Of a DNA stretch of 64,000 nt, positions 33,041-41,833 are shown in pieces. A program made the translations under genes and the position numbers. The DNA comes from Planctomycetota bacterium (GTDB taxonomy: Bacteria; Planctomycetota; UBA1135; GCA-002686595), in assembly GCA_029250885.1 (NCBI GenBank), contig JAQXEK010000013.1:60606-124605 (forward strand), written 5' to 3'. Under the pieces are notes generated by a model that worked only from the letters and a program-made list of their open reading frames with translations, was not told where the DNA came from and did not search any database. How positions within the stretch are numbered: position 1 is the stretch's first letter; every line of letters starts with the position of its first letter.

Positions 33041-33100
33041 GCTGGATCCTCGCATAGGGCGGGCTCCCTTTCCTAGCCGCCCCGGTGTAAAATCACACCC

Positions 33101-34237
33101 ATGATTCCCGAGCGCAAGACCCGAACGATCCATGTCCGCGACCTGGCCATTGGCGGCAGTGCCCCGATCGCCGTCCAGAGCATGACGGCCACACGGACAA
33201 TTGACCTGGAGGCGACCAAACAGCAGGTGCGCCTCCTGGAAGCTGCCGGCGCGGACCTGATTCGCATTGCAGCTGACACTCCGGCAGATGTCGAGGCCCT
33301 ACGCGCGATCCGAGCGGGCACGGATGCGCGCCTCTCCGTGGACCTCCAGGAGAACTACCGACTGGCCACCGAGGTCGCGCCACTAGTGGACAAGATCCGC
33401 TACAACCCGGGGCACCTACACCACCACGAGAAGTCGCGCTCGATCGCAGATAAGGTCGCGTACCTCGTGGACACGGCGACGACCCACAATTGCGCGATTC
33501 GCATCGGCGTCAACGCTGGATCCATTGCGCCTGACTACCTCGCAAAGTTCGCCGATGACGAGCAGGGCCACGCGTCCGCGATCGTGGCGTCGGCGGTAGA
33601 TCACTGCGAGCTCTTAGACAATTTAGGCTTCGCGAATTACGTGGTCTCGATCAAGGACTCGGATCCGCGCATTGTGATCGAAACGAACACGCGCTTTGCC
33701 GCTGCGCGCCCCGACGTGCCCCTGCACCTGGGCGTCACCGAAGCGGGCATGCCGCCCGACGGAATCATCAAGACGCGTATCGCCTTCGAGCAGCTTCTGT
33801 CCCAGGGGATCGGCGACACCCTGCGCGTCTCATTGACTGTGCCCTTCGCGGACAAGGGTCTGGAGGTTAAGACCGGTCGCGACATCATTCACGACATCAA
33901 GAACGGACGCTTCCGCTCGGTGCCGAAGGGCTTCTTTGATGGGCTCAACATCATCTCCTGCCCGTCCTGTTCCAGGGTTGAGAACGAGGCCTTCATTGAC
34001 CTAGCCCAGGACATCAAGCGCATCACCCAGGATGCCTTGGAAGAGGACATTACGATCGCCGTGATGGGCTGCCGCGTCAACGGACCCGGCGAGACCGACG
34101 ATGCAGACATCGGCCTGTGGTGCGGTGCGAAGAAGGTCAACCTCAAGCGTGGAACCGAGACCTTAGGGGCCTACGGCTACGACGAGATACTTGAGCGCGT
34201 GCGCGAAGAATTTGATCGCCAGGTGGCGTCTAAGTAG
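33101..34237 (+). CDS. ispG: IspG, 4-hydroxy-3-methylbut-2-enyl diphosphate synthase
   Basis: 378 residues, the normal length for the bacterial single-TIM-barrel form. It begins [24 protein letters not shown] (two parts), where IspG has ...G...PI.VQSMT. The 4Fe-4S ligands are Cys287 and Cys290 (ISCPSCSR) and Cys324 ([10 protein letters not shown]). It converts MEcPP to HMBPP in the MEP isoprenoid pathway in the cytoplasm, needing flavodoxin or ferredoxin. No other MEP gene is in the window. Confidence 0.97.
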   Translation: MIPERKTRTIHVRDLAIGGSAPIAVQSMTATRTIDLEATKQQVRLLEAAGADLIRIAADTPADVEALRAIRAGTDARLSVDLQENYRLATEVAPLVDKIRYNPGHLHHHEKSRSIADKVAYLVDTATTHNCAIRIGVNAGSIAPDYLAKFADDEQGHASAIVASAVDHCELLDNLGFANYVVSIKDSDPRIVIETNTRFAAARPDVPLHLGVTEAGMPPDGIIKTRIAFEQLLSQGIGDTLRVSLTVPFADKGLEVKTGRDIIHDIKNGRFRSVPKGFFDGLNIISCPSCSRVENEAFIDLAQDIKRITQDALEEDITIAVMGCRVNGPGETDDADIGLWCGAKKVNLKRGTETLGAYGYDEILERVREEFDRQVASK

Positions 34238-34241
34238 AGCG

Positions 34242-36095
34242 CTATTCGACCCCCTCCGCGGGGGAATCTCGCTGCACTGGATCGGCTAAGGCCCAACCGA
34301 AGAAGAACGCCACAAGGCTTCCAATCAGTGGAAACCATACGAAAGAGAGCACTTTAGGCTCTCCGGCCTCCTCCCAAACGCCATGGGAAGATAGATAGAT
34401 AGCCGCTTGGGTACCAACGAAGAGCAAGAGCACCTGGGCGATGACTCGCACGTTCGGTGCGCGGCCCTCCCTGACCCGCTTGAGTGCACCCAATAGATAG
34501 AAGAACAGTAGAAGAACGCCACTTGCGGCAACCGCGATGCGCGCGAATGGGTTGTGCCAGGAGATCGAGAAGACGACCAGTACGGAGAGGGGTGCGCTGT
34601 AGACGTAGCCCCTTCCCGTGATGGGCAAGCGGCAGAAGGCAAGCGCGAACCCGGCCAACAATCCGCCGGCGGTGTAGGTTGCCATAGAGAGCCCGAGGTC
34701 GAGTACAGAACGGTAGTGGCTGTCGACCCACTGCATGTAGATTGCCACCGTACACAGCACCGCGGCCCAGCCTAGGACCATCCAGCGTGAGATGCGCAGG
34801 GTGCGACGGGTCTCATTGTCCTCATCGACGACGATGCCCTGCTCGGCGAGGGCGGCGATCTGCCTCTTGCGCCGCGGCAGCCATGTGGCCGAGAGCAGAG
34901 TCTGGGACAGGGCCGCCATGATCGAGTCCAGGCTGCTGATCGCCGCGGCAAAGACGCCTGCCATGACGAGCCCCTTTAGCCCCATGGGGATCTGCTCGAT
35001 GACAAAGATCGACATCAGGTGGTCGTTCTTTTGCGCATAGAGTTCCGCGGCCCCGCCCGTCATCGGGTGAGCCTCGTACCACACATAGAGCGACACACCA
35101 ATGAACCCAACAAGAAGCGTAACGAGCATCGCCCCGTAGGCGGCGAGCACCGCCTTCTTCGCCTCCTTAGGGCCCTCGCAGCAGAAGAAACGCTGGGCCA
35201 TCATCTGGTCCGTTCCGTACATGCCTGCCATCCACCAGGAGCATCCGAACAGCGCCGCCCAGAAGGTGTAGTGCTTCGACCAATCCATGTCAAAGTTCAA
35301 GATCGTGAACTTGCCCGCATCGTACCCCTGCCTCGCTATCTCCACGACCCCCCCATCGATTCGGCTGGCCACGGTCCCGATCGCAATGCAGATGCCGACC
35401 AAGAACACTAGGAACAAGATTGTGTCCGTCCAGACCACGGCTGCGATTCCACCCATCCAGGTCCAGCCCACGGCCACCGTTCCGATAGCCAATACGCTGG
35501 TTACCAGTGGTGGGATGTTCGTCCAGGCCTCGAACTGATTCAACTGGGGGCCAAGCAAAACCATCAAAACCAGGGCGGTCAAGTAGACGCGCGCCGCTTG
35601 GCCCAAGACGCCCCCTAGGGCAAACAATACGGTCACGGTCGTGCGCGCCTTGTCCCCCAGGCGACCGGCCATGTAGTCGTAGGGGCTGAAAATTTCGCGC
35701 TCGTAATATGCGGGAACCAAGACAAAGGCCACCACGCAACGGGCAACCAGGGCACCGACTAAGCCGAGCTGCAGGTAGGTGAAGTTACCCGCGTCCTTGA
35801 AGACAACCGAGGGTAAGCTGATGAAGGTGAGGGCACTGATCTCGGTGGCGATGATCGAGGCGCTGACCGCATACCAGGGCAGCTTCTTACCGCCGAGGAA
35901 GAAGTCGCGGATTGACTCCTGCTTTCCGGACTTGCGGTGGCCAACCCAAGTCGTAAAAGCCAAGAACAGAGCGACCACAAGCCAATCGATCCAGGTGAAG
36001 GATCCCGCGAGCTGGATGTCTGCGGAGGCGGGGCTGGGGACAAGGCTTGTGATCGGCATGGTTGCAGGATGCCGAAGACCGGCTTCGGTTTCCAT
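34242..36095 (-). CDS. Sodium:solute symporter (SSS family)
   Basis: About 617 residues from ATG 36095, with CAGGA upstream; starts at 36131 (GTG) and 36059 are also possible. About 13 membrane helices. SSS marks: an N-terminal WIDWLVVALFLAFTTWVGH helix, the loop SIRDFFLGGKKLPWYAVSAS, IIATEISALTFISLP in TM2, and GLVMAGVFAAAISSLDSIMAALSQ in TM8, the family signature region with sodium-site Ser residues. C-terminal helices are followed by a short tail. Substrate is unknown; sugar, sialic acid or amino acid are possible. It is divergent to gmhA with only about 50 bp between starts. Confidence 0.88.
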   Translation of the reverse strand: METEAGLRHPATMPITSLVPSPASADIQLAGSFTWIDWLVVALFLAFTTWVGHRKSGKQESIRDFFLGGKKLPWYAVSASIIATEISALTFISLPSVVFKDAGNFTYLQLGLVGALVARCVVAFVLVPAYYEREIFSPYDYMAGRLGDKARTTVTVLFALGGVLGQAARVYLTALVLMVLLGPQLNQFEAWTNIPPLVTSVLAIGTVAVGWTWMGGIAAVVWTDTILFLVFLVGICIAIGTVASRIDGGVVEIARQGYDAGKFTILNFDMDWSKHYTFWAALFGCSWWMAGMYGTDQMMAQRFFCCEGPKEAKKAVLAAYGAMLVTLLVGFIGVSLYVWYEAHPMTGGAAELYAQKNDHLMSIFVIEQIPMGLKGLVMAGVFAAAISSLDSIMAALSQTLLSATWLPRRKRQIAALAEQGIVVDEDNETRRTLRISRWMVLGWAAVLCTVAIYMQWVDSHYRSVLDLGLSMATYTAGGLLAGFALAFCRLPITGRGYVYSAPLSVLVVFSISWHNPFARIAVAASGVLLLFFYLLGALKRVREGRAPNVRVIAQVLLLFVGTQAAIYLSSHGVWEEAGEPKVLSFVWFPLIGSLVAFFFGWALADPVQRDSPAEGVE

Positions 36096-36145
36096 GGGCA
36101 AAGTGTCCTGATCCCCGCAACACTTTGCCACAATCTCCCCAAGCC

Positions 36146-36754
36146 ATGACGAACCCAGACTCTACCAACAACGCCGTTCGGGCCGCCTTCGACGGCGCTC
36201 GAGCTACTCTCGACGCCTTCATCGCCGACTCCGATTGCATGGACGGCGTGGTCGCCCTTGCGGATATGATCGAGGCTTGCCTCGGCCAGGGGCCCGGTGG
36301 GCGACTGCACGCCTGTGGCAATGGCGGCAGCATGTGCGACGCCATGCACTTCGTCGAGGAGTGGACCGGTCGCTTCCGCGGTGACCGTGCAGCCCTCTCG
36401 GCGCTCTCCATGGGCGACCCCTCCCAACTCACTTGCATCGCGAACGACTTTGGCTTCGATGAGATCTTCGCCCGCCAGGTCGAGGCAAACGGCCGCGCGG
36501 GTGACCTTTTACTTGTGATCTCCACCAGCGGAAACTCCGCCAACCTCGTTCGCGCTGTGGAGGCCGCCAAGGAACGCGGCATGAAGACGGCCGCCCTGCT
36601 TGGCAAGGGCGGCGGTGAACTGCTGGGCCTGGTCGACCACGGGATCGTCGTCCCTCTCGCTACGACCTCCGATCGCATCCAAGAGGTGCACATCAAGATC
36701 ATCCACACGGTGATCGAAGCCGTCGAGCGCAGGCTCTTTCCCGAGAACTACTAA
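36146..36754 (+). CDS. gmhA: GmhA-type sedoheptulose-7-phosphate isomerase (SIS domain)
   Basis: 202 residues from ATG 36146. SIS fold with HACGNGGSMCDAMHFVEEWTGRF (parts), where GmhA proteins carry GNGGS..DA.H...E; the active-site Glu and His positions are kept. SGNSANLVRAVEAAKERGM is the phosphate-binding loop and TSDRIQEVHIKIIH carries the conserved Gln and His of the second half-site. GmhA makes D-glycero-D-manno-heptose 7-phosphate, first step to lipopolysaccharide or S-layer heptose. No hldE or gmhB lies nearby. A strong terminator follows. Confidence 0.93.
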   Translation: MTNPDSTNNAVRAAFDGARATLDAFIADSDCMDGVVALADMIEACLGQGPGGRLHACGNGGSMCDAMHFVEEWTGRFRGDRAALSALSMGDPSQLTCIANDFGFDEIFARQVEANGRAGDLLLVISTSGNSANLVRAVEAAKERGMKTAALLGKGGGELLGLVDHGIVVPLATTSDRIQEVHIKIIHTVIEAVERRLFPENY

Positions 36755-36759
36755 CGCGA

Positions 36760-36797
36760 GCCGGCCCCGGACTCCAAGGAGACCGGGGCCGGCTTTT
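36760..36797 (+). terminator. Rho-independent terminator of gmhA
   Basis: Perfect 11-bp stem GCCGGCCCCGG/CCGGGGCCGGC with a 12-base loop, directly followed by TTTTAATTT. Located 5 bases after the gmhA stop. Confidence 0.9.
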
Positions 36798-36829
36798 AAT
36801 TTCCGTGCTGTGATTTCGCGCAGACCCGC

Positions 36830-37123
36830 CTAGGCCGCTTCGTCCTTGCCAAGCTCCGCCTTGCGGTAGGCCTCGATCAGCTCACGGCCAAGCTCCAGAG
36901 CGCCCTCAAGCGACTCTTTGGCCTCGGTCATAGCACCAGTCAAATTTGCCGCATCGGGCACAGCGCGGTTGTGGAGGTTACCCGCCTGCTGCTCGAGTTT
37001 TTCCAAGAGAGCGTGGAACGAGGGCGCCTCGTTACCGGGCAGCGTTGCGGGCTTCTGTGTCTCTGCGCCCGGCGTGACACCAGTGGCTTTACCGATTCCA
37101 AATTGTTGAATAGGGTCCATCAA
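36830..37123 (-). CDS. Small 97-residue protein downstream of flgL, possibly FliE-like
   Basis: A 97-residue helical protein 2 bases after flgL on the same strand, so almost certainly in the flg operon. The C-terminal two thirds (PSFHALLEKLEQQAGNLHN, then AKESLEGALELGRELIEAYR) have spacing reminiscent of FliE (F...L...L..V......, then L...L.VRNKL..AY.E). The true fliE lies at 18304, so this would be a second rod/hook-type small protein. FlgM does not fit: the C-terminal sigma-binding pattern is missing. Identity is uncertain. Confidence 0.6.
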   Translation of the reverse strand: MMDPIQQFGIGKATGVTPGAETQKPATLPGNEAPSFHALLEKLEQQAGNLHNRAVPDAANLTGAMTEAKESLEGALELGRELIEAYRKAELGKDEAA

Positions 37124-37125
37124 GG

Positions 37126-38562
37126 CTACCTCATGAAGTTAAGAAGACTGTTGCTGATCATGCGCGTGCCGCTCATCTGAACGAGCTCGAGGCGCTGCTC
37201 GGCTTGGGTGAGATCTAGAACGGCCTCGCTGAAGTCCACGTCCCGAAGTTGCGAACGCATACCTTCAAGCTCGAGGGTTTGTCCCTCCAAGCGCTCGAGG
37301 CTGTTCGACATACGGACACTCCGGGAGCCAAGCACACCAATCCCACCTAGCAGGTTGCTCTGGTTGCGGTCGAGCTCGTTGAGGCCCATGCCCAGGCGGT
37401 CGACAACGTCTCCTGCGGGCAAGCCACTCTCGTTCTCGAGCGCCTCGACAATCTCCTGCAGGGCGTCAAACATGTTGACCGCACCTTCGAACTGCACCAG
37501 CTCTTCGCCGGCGCGGTTCACTTCCGTTAGGTTGACGTGGACCACACTTCCACTGGCTGAGTTCTTTAGCTCGAGATTGGTCTCGGTAAAGTCAATCGGT
37601 GTGAAGTTCGTGCCATCGATGGATATCGATCCTGCGCCCGACACAACGGACGTGGAGTCGGCCCCGGTCCACCCGGACATGTCCAAGTGAATCTCTGCGC
37701 CGGACGCCGTCTTCACGACCACGTCCGCCGCTTCAGGGCTCGTGACATCCGGAATCGAAACGGGCTCGCCGCCAAAGGTGACCTCGCCCGTGGTCGAGTT
37801 AATCTCTAGAGTCTCGTCACCGATGATTGTGTCCGAAGAGCCGCCGCCCACTAGGCTCACGCCAACGGCTGCAATGCCGGGGGCCGAGGTGCCGGTGTGC
37901 ATGACTTCGATGTACTCAAACCCCTGGCCCATGTTGGCCGTAGTTCCGCTGCTGACTCCCGTTAGGCCCGAGAAGCCCGTGCCGGTGGCCTCGTTCTTCG
38001 AGAAGATCGCCGAGCCAGGAACATTGACGGCAATGTCCACGCCCTCGCCCACTGGCATCTTCTGCTGGTCGCCGTTTCCATCGTAGGTCACGTACTTCGA
38101 CCCCCCGATCGTAGTCTCGGAGTAGGGCGGCGACCCTGTGGCCGTGCCGCCGAAGACGTACTGTCCTTGGATCTTGCTGTTGGCAAGCTCCACCATTTGG
38201 TCTCGCAGGAAGGAGATCTCGGCCCCAAGGGACTTCCGATCATCTTCACTCAGCGTTCCGTTCATAGACTGGATCACGAGGGTCCGGATCTCCGTCAACA
38301 ACTCGGATGAATCCTGCAGCACCGACGCGCCGTAGTCCACAAGGGTGCGGCCGCTGGAGACAGAGGCTGAGTAGGTGTCATTGTGAGCGATGCGCGCCCG
38401 CAAGGAGATCACACGTGCCGTAGCACCGGGATCGTCCGAGGGACGAAGCAACCGCAGACCAGTGGATATCTGAGCTTGACTCTTGGTGAGATCAAACTGG
38501 TTGGAGCGAATGCCACCTAGGAACTGCTGGTAGCTGTAGCCGCTGCTGATACGAAGGCTCAT
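37126..38562 (-). CDS. flgL: FlgL, hook-filament junction protein (HAP3)
   Basis: 478 residues, longer than the enterobacterial protein (about 317) because of a large central insertion (residues about 150-370). The N-terminus (LRISSGYSYQQFLGGIRSN, TKSQAQISTGLRLLRPSDDPGATARVI in parts) and C-terminus (DVDFSEAVLDLTQAEQRLELVQMSG in parts, ISNSLLNFMR) are the flagellin-like D0/D1 helices that define FlgL. It links the hook via FlgK to the flagellin filament. It follows flgK after 3 bases. Confidence 0.94.
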   Translation of the reverse strand: MSLRISSGYSYQQFLGGIRSNQFDLTKSQAQISTGLRLLRPSDDPGATARVISLRARIAHNDTYSASVSSGRTLVDYGASVLQDSSELLTEIRTLVIQSMNGTLSEDDRKSLGAEISFLRDQMVELANSKIQGQYVFGGTATGSPPYSETTIGGSKYVTYDGNGDQQKMPVGEGVDIAVNVPGSAIFSKNEATGTGFSGLTGVSSGTTANMGQGFEYIEVMHTGTSAPGIAAVGVSLVGGGSSDTIIGDETLEINSTTGEVTFGGEPVSIPDVTSPEAADVVVKTASGAEIHLDMSGWTGADSTSVVSGAGSISIDGTNFTPIDFTETNLELKNSASGSVVHVNLTEVNRAGEELVQFEGAVNMFDALQEIVEALENESGLPAGDVVDRLGMGLNELDRNQSNLLGGIGVLGSRSVRMSNSLERLEGQTLELEGMRSQLRDVDFSEAVLDLTQAEQRLELVQMSGTRMISNSLLNFMR

Positions 38563-38565
38563 GGT

Positions 38566-40923
38566 TTAGACCAGGGAGAGGATGGAGTCGTTGAGCTCGT
38601 CAACAACCGTGATGTATTGAATCGCCGCAGAGTAGGACTGCTCGTAGCGCATCAAGTCGATGAGCTCCTCGTCCATGTTCACTCCCGACACCTGCTCGCG
38701 CTGCAGCTGCAGGCTGCTGAGCAGGGCGTTGTTTGCGTTGTATGCGGTCTGGGCGGTGCTAGCTTCGAAACCGACGCGCCCAATAAACTGGCTGTAAAAT
38801 TCGTCGAAGGTCTCGCCGCCAAGGGCTCCCTGGGTTGCGTCCTTTTGGTTGAACATCGAGAGCAGCGCGCCACCGTCGGCATCGCCGTGGGAGAAGCCCG
38901 CGGAGATCAAGTCGGGGTCTAGCTCGATATCTTCCCGCAGACTGATGTCCATGGAGCTCGAACCCACAAGCAGGCTGTTGAGGCCAAGGGCCACAAGGAC
39001 GTCGCTGGTATCCGAGTCGGCGACGACGTCAAGCTCAAAGCGGTCGCCGTTCGTACTGGACAGGTCGCCCAGGCCAAAGGACACGGAAACGCCGTTCGCT
39101 ACTACGATGTCCGAGCCGGGGATGTAGCCCTCTCCCACGTCTAGCGTGATCACAAGCTCGCCCTTATCGTCAAAGACCTGCACGCCGAGTCCGGGAGTCG
39201 TTCCAATGATGCCGTCCCCGGTGGGCACGAACTCATAGACCCCGTTACCGGACCCTGTGTAGGTTCCGGAGATCACAGGTGAGATACTGTTGTCGGCACC
39301 TGTCAGAGTCTGGCCCACTTGACCGGACCAGCCCAGGCTACCGACGGCAGAGCCGCCGACTAGGGTGAAGTTCTCAACGGTGCCCTCGCCTGCAGTCTGC
39401 AGGAAGAAGTGATCGCCCACAGTGTTTGCTTGGATGCCTAGAGAGTTGGCTGTGGGGTCCGCGTTGATCACGGCTGCGATCTCCTCGGGAGTCGCCTCGG
39501 TGATGTCCTTGAAGTCGTCTAAATTAAAGGCGATCGACAGGGGGGTGGGTACGCCGGCGACATCAACGCTCAGGTCGAGGGTGTTTCCATCGGCCAGGGC
39601 ATAGGGTGCTGGGGAGTTAGTTCCAAGGGATGCCTTCCCACTGCCGAAGGAGCCAATGTTGTCTGGGTTCGTGTCAAGGGTAGGGCTAAAGTCGAAGCCG
39701 TAGCCGCCCTCGCTAACCACGCGCAGGTTACCCAAACTGCCGATTTCGGCTGTTAGGTGGGGAATGTCGTCTAGGGTCTCGGCCAATTCGCCAAGGGTCA
39801 TGTCCTTCGCGTTGATTCCGACCTTGTGCTTCACGATCTCGCCCGAGGCGTCCTCGGTCACTGTGACGTACAGATCGCCGTTCTGGACATCGAAAGGCAG
39901 GGTGCCGTTGTTAAGCAGCTCGTCGGTGAACTTGCCGTCGCCATCCAGGTCGCCCATGGTGTTCGATGACACAAGTTGCTTGAACGGACCGCCCGCGGGA
40001 ACGCCCGTACTGTGAGCCTTGTTCATCTGGAAGATGAGGTCCTTCGCAAGGTTGTCCAGGTCCTTGATGATGTCGGGCATGGTCTCCTGGCCAAGCTTGA
40101 TATGCGTCCCCAGGGATCCACCCTTGATCTCGATCTCACCCTTCACGCCCTGGATCTGTACAGAGGGCTTTCCGCCAGGGTTAGGATTGAGAGTCATGTT
40201 GTAGGCACCGTTGCTGCCGACGAGGGTCGCGCCTCCAACGGTCACGTTTACTGCGCCAGTGCTGTTCTCAGTGACCTTGATCCCCACAACGTCGGCGAGC
40301 TCCTCGAGAATTACCCCGCGCTGGTCGCGCAGGTCGTTCGCTGGAAGGCCGCTAGCCTCGGTCTCGGAGATCTGCTGGTTCATCACGGCAATTTGGCCCG
40401 CAAGATCGTTGACCTTGGCGACGCCCGACTTGGATTGCGATGCCGTGTCTTGGCCAAAGGTCTCGAGGGCCCCAGCGATCTGGTTGAAGGTCGAGGTCAG
40501 GTCCATCGTTGTCTGGGCCATGCTGGTCCGAAGCACGCCGTCGTTCGGCGATGCGGACAGGTCCGACATGCTGCCGAAGAAATCATCCATCGAAGAGCCA
40601 AGGCTAAAGCCGTTGGGTTCCGCGAAGACCGATTCAATCTGTTCGAAGGCCACCATGCGCGCTTCATAGGATCCACTCAGTCCAAGACGCGACTGGATGC
40701 GCCCCTCAAGCACGTTGTCGAAGCTGCGCTGGATGCTGTTGGCATTTACGCCCGAACCGACCAGGAGTCCGCGCACGTTGATCGAACTAGACGTGCCGTA
40801 GCTAACGTTTTGTTGCGAGTAGCCGTTGACGCCCACGTTCGCAATGTTGTGGCCAACGGTGTTGAGCCCAACCTGCGCGCCGAGCAGCGCCTTCAGTCCT
40901 GTGTTAAATCCAAGTCCACTCAT
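38566..40923 (-). CDS. flgK: FlgK, hook-filament junction protein (HAP1)
   Basis: 785 residues against about 550 in enterobacteria, with extra material at residues about 370-640. The N-terminus (GFNTGLKALLGAQVGLNTVG, HNIANVGVNGYSQQNV) has the axial rod/hook motif N.AN....GYSRQ; the next segment (NEPNGFSLGSSMDDFF-type FAEPNGFSLGSSMDDFFGSM) and ELADVVGIKVTENSTGAVNV are FlgK-specific. The C-terminus (GVNMDEELIDLMRYEQSYSA) closes the D0 coiled coil. Part of the flg operon between flgN and flgL. Confidence 0.95.
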   Translation of the reverse strand: MSGLGFNTGLKALLGAQVGLNTVGHNIANVGVNGYSQQNVSYGTSSSINVRGLLVGSGVNANSIQRSFDNVLEGRIQSRLGLSGSYEARMVAFEQIESVFAEPNGFSLGSSMDDFFGSMSDLSASPNDGVLRTSMAQTTMDLTSTFNQIAGALETFGQDTASQSKSGVAKVNDLAGQIAVMNQQISETEASGLPANDLRDQRGVILEELADVVGIKVTENSTGAVNVTVGGATLVGSNGAYNMTLNPNPGGKPSVQIQGVKGEIEIKGGSLGTHIKLGQETMPDIIKDLDNLAKDLIFQMNKAHSTGVPAGGPFKQLVSSNTMGDLDGDGKFTDELLNNGTLPFDVQNGDLYVTVTEDASGEIVKHKVGINAKDMTLGELAETLDDIPHLTAEIGSLGNLRVVSEGGYGFDFSPTLDTNPDNIGSFGSGKASLGTNSPAPYALADGNTLDLSVDVAGVPTPLSIAFNLDDFKDITEATPEEIAAVINADPTANSLGIQANTVGDHFFLQTAGEGTVENFTLVGGSAVGSLGWSGQVGQTLTGADNSISPVISGTYTGSGNGVYEFVPTGDGIIGTTPGLGVQVFDDKGELVITLDVGEGYIPGSDIVVANGVSVSFGLGDLSSTNGDRFELDVVADSDTSDVLVALGLNSLLVGSSSMDISLREDIELDPDLISAGFSHGDADGGALLSMFNQKDATQGALGGETFDEFYSQFIGRVGFEASTAQTAYNANNALLSSLQLQREQVSGVNMDEELIDLMRYEQSYSAAIQYITVVDELNDSILSLV

Positions 40924-40925
40924 GG

Positions 40926-41402
40926 CTAGGCCTCCGTGTTCACAAGGGCTCCGCCTTGCTCTATAGCGTCCGTATTGGTCTCGAGAACATTCTCAACGAC
41001 CTCATGGATGACACTCTGGTGATAGCGCGCAAAGGTGCGCACGCGGCGAGCGATGCCGCCGATTTCTTTCAACGTCGTCTTAAGCTCCCTACGCAGGGTG
41101 TCAAGCCGTCGACCGTTCGAGCCTAGACGCGCGGCAATACTGCCGAGGGTCAGGGCCTTCGCGGAGACAGACCAGACGCGCTCAAAGTCCTTGAGCAGCA
41201 TGTGGCGGCGTCGGTCTCGGGGGCCGCTTGTTGCGCGCAGCTTGCGACCCTCTTGGATGTACCTGTCAAGGCTGTCCAGGTCGGTTAGCTGGATCGCCTG
41301 CTCCTGCAGCTTCAGGTTCGATAGAAGCTTGCGCTGGGCGCCGAGCTCCTCTTGGACCCACGCTTCGAGACGCGGGATGAGGCCGTCTAACATCAAGTTC
41401 AT
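40926..41402 (-). CDS. flgN: FlgN-like export chaperone for FlgK/FlgL
   Basis: 158 residues, nearly all helical. An N-terminal long helix (IPRLEAWVQEELGAQRKLLSNLKLQEQAIQ in parts) followed by LDRYIQEGRKLRA matches the FlgN pattern (L...L..E...Y..LL.LL..E...L). The C-terminus is another long helix. FlgN binds the C-termini of FlgK and FlgL in the cytoplasm. Immediate location before flgK and one-codon overlap with flgJ (ATGA) support the call, since sequence conservation of FlgN is weak. Confidence 0.78.
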   Translation of the reverse strand: MNLMLDGLIPRLEAWVQEELGAQRKLLSNLKLQEQAIQLTDLDSLDRYIQEGRKLRATSGPRDRRRHMLLKDFERVWSVSAKALTLGSIAARLGSNGRRLDTLRRELKTTLKEIGGIARRVRTFARYHQSVIHEVVENVLETNTDAIEQGGALVNTEA

Positions 41403-41833
41403 GATTGTTCTCCTTGGACCGGGGTGCCATCTTTGGACTCGTCGGATTCTCCGTGCTCTTGGCTTTCTCGCAGCTGGATGGCTGCCTCGATGCCAAGTTG
41501 CACTTTCAACATGCCGACCATTCCCAGGCCGCCATCAGCAGCGATGGACTCGCCAATGCTCTTGTCGAACCACTCGTTGTAGATGTCCGACCCTGGCCCG
41601 TCACCGAAGAAGCCCTTCGACATGGAGCCACGCATCTCTTTGACCAGCATAGATGCGAAGAGAGACTCCATCTGTGTGGCGGCCTCTTCGATCTCCGCTT
41701 CGGTCGTCGGACCGTCACTCTTGAGGATCGAGTCGACCTTGCTGGTGAGCTCGGCCTGATCGTTCTTCAGCATCGCGTTTGCAGCGACGTTGCCAAACCC
41801 GGCTGCGCCGGTGCCTATTCCTTGGACAGCCAT
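41399..41833 (-). CDS. flgJ: FlgJ-type rod-binding protein (N-terminal domain only)
   Basis: 144 residues. The rod-binding domain is clear: EEAATQMESLFASMLVKEMR, then GFFGDGPGSDIYNEWFDKSIGESIAADGGLGM (in parts). The muramidase domain of enterobacterial FlgJ is absent, as in many bacteria that use a separate hydrolase. The protein helps the rod assemble and cross the periplasm. It starts one base into the flgI stop and its stop overlaps flgN. Confidence 0.9.
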   Translation of the reverse strand: MAVQGIGTGAAGFGNVAANAMLKNDQAELTSKVDSILKSDGPTTEAEIEEAATQMESLFASMLVKEMRGSMSKGFFGDGPGSDIYNEWFDKSIGESIAADGGLGMVGMLKVQLGIEAAIQLRESQEHGESDESKDGTPVQGEQS

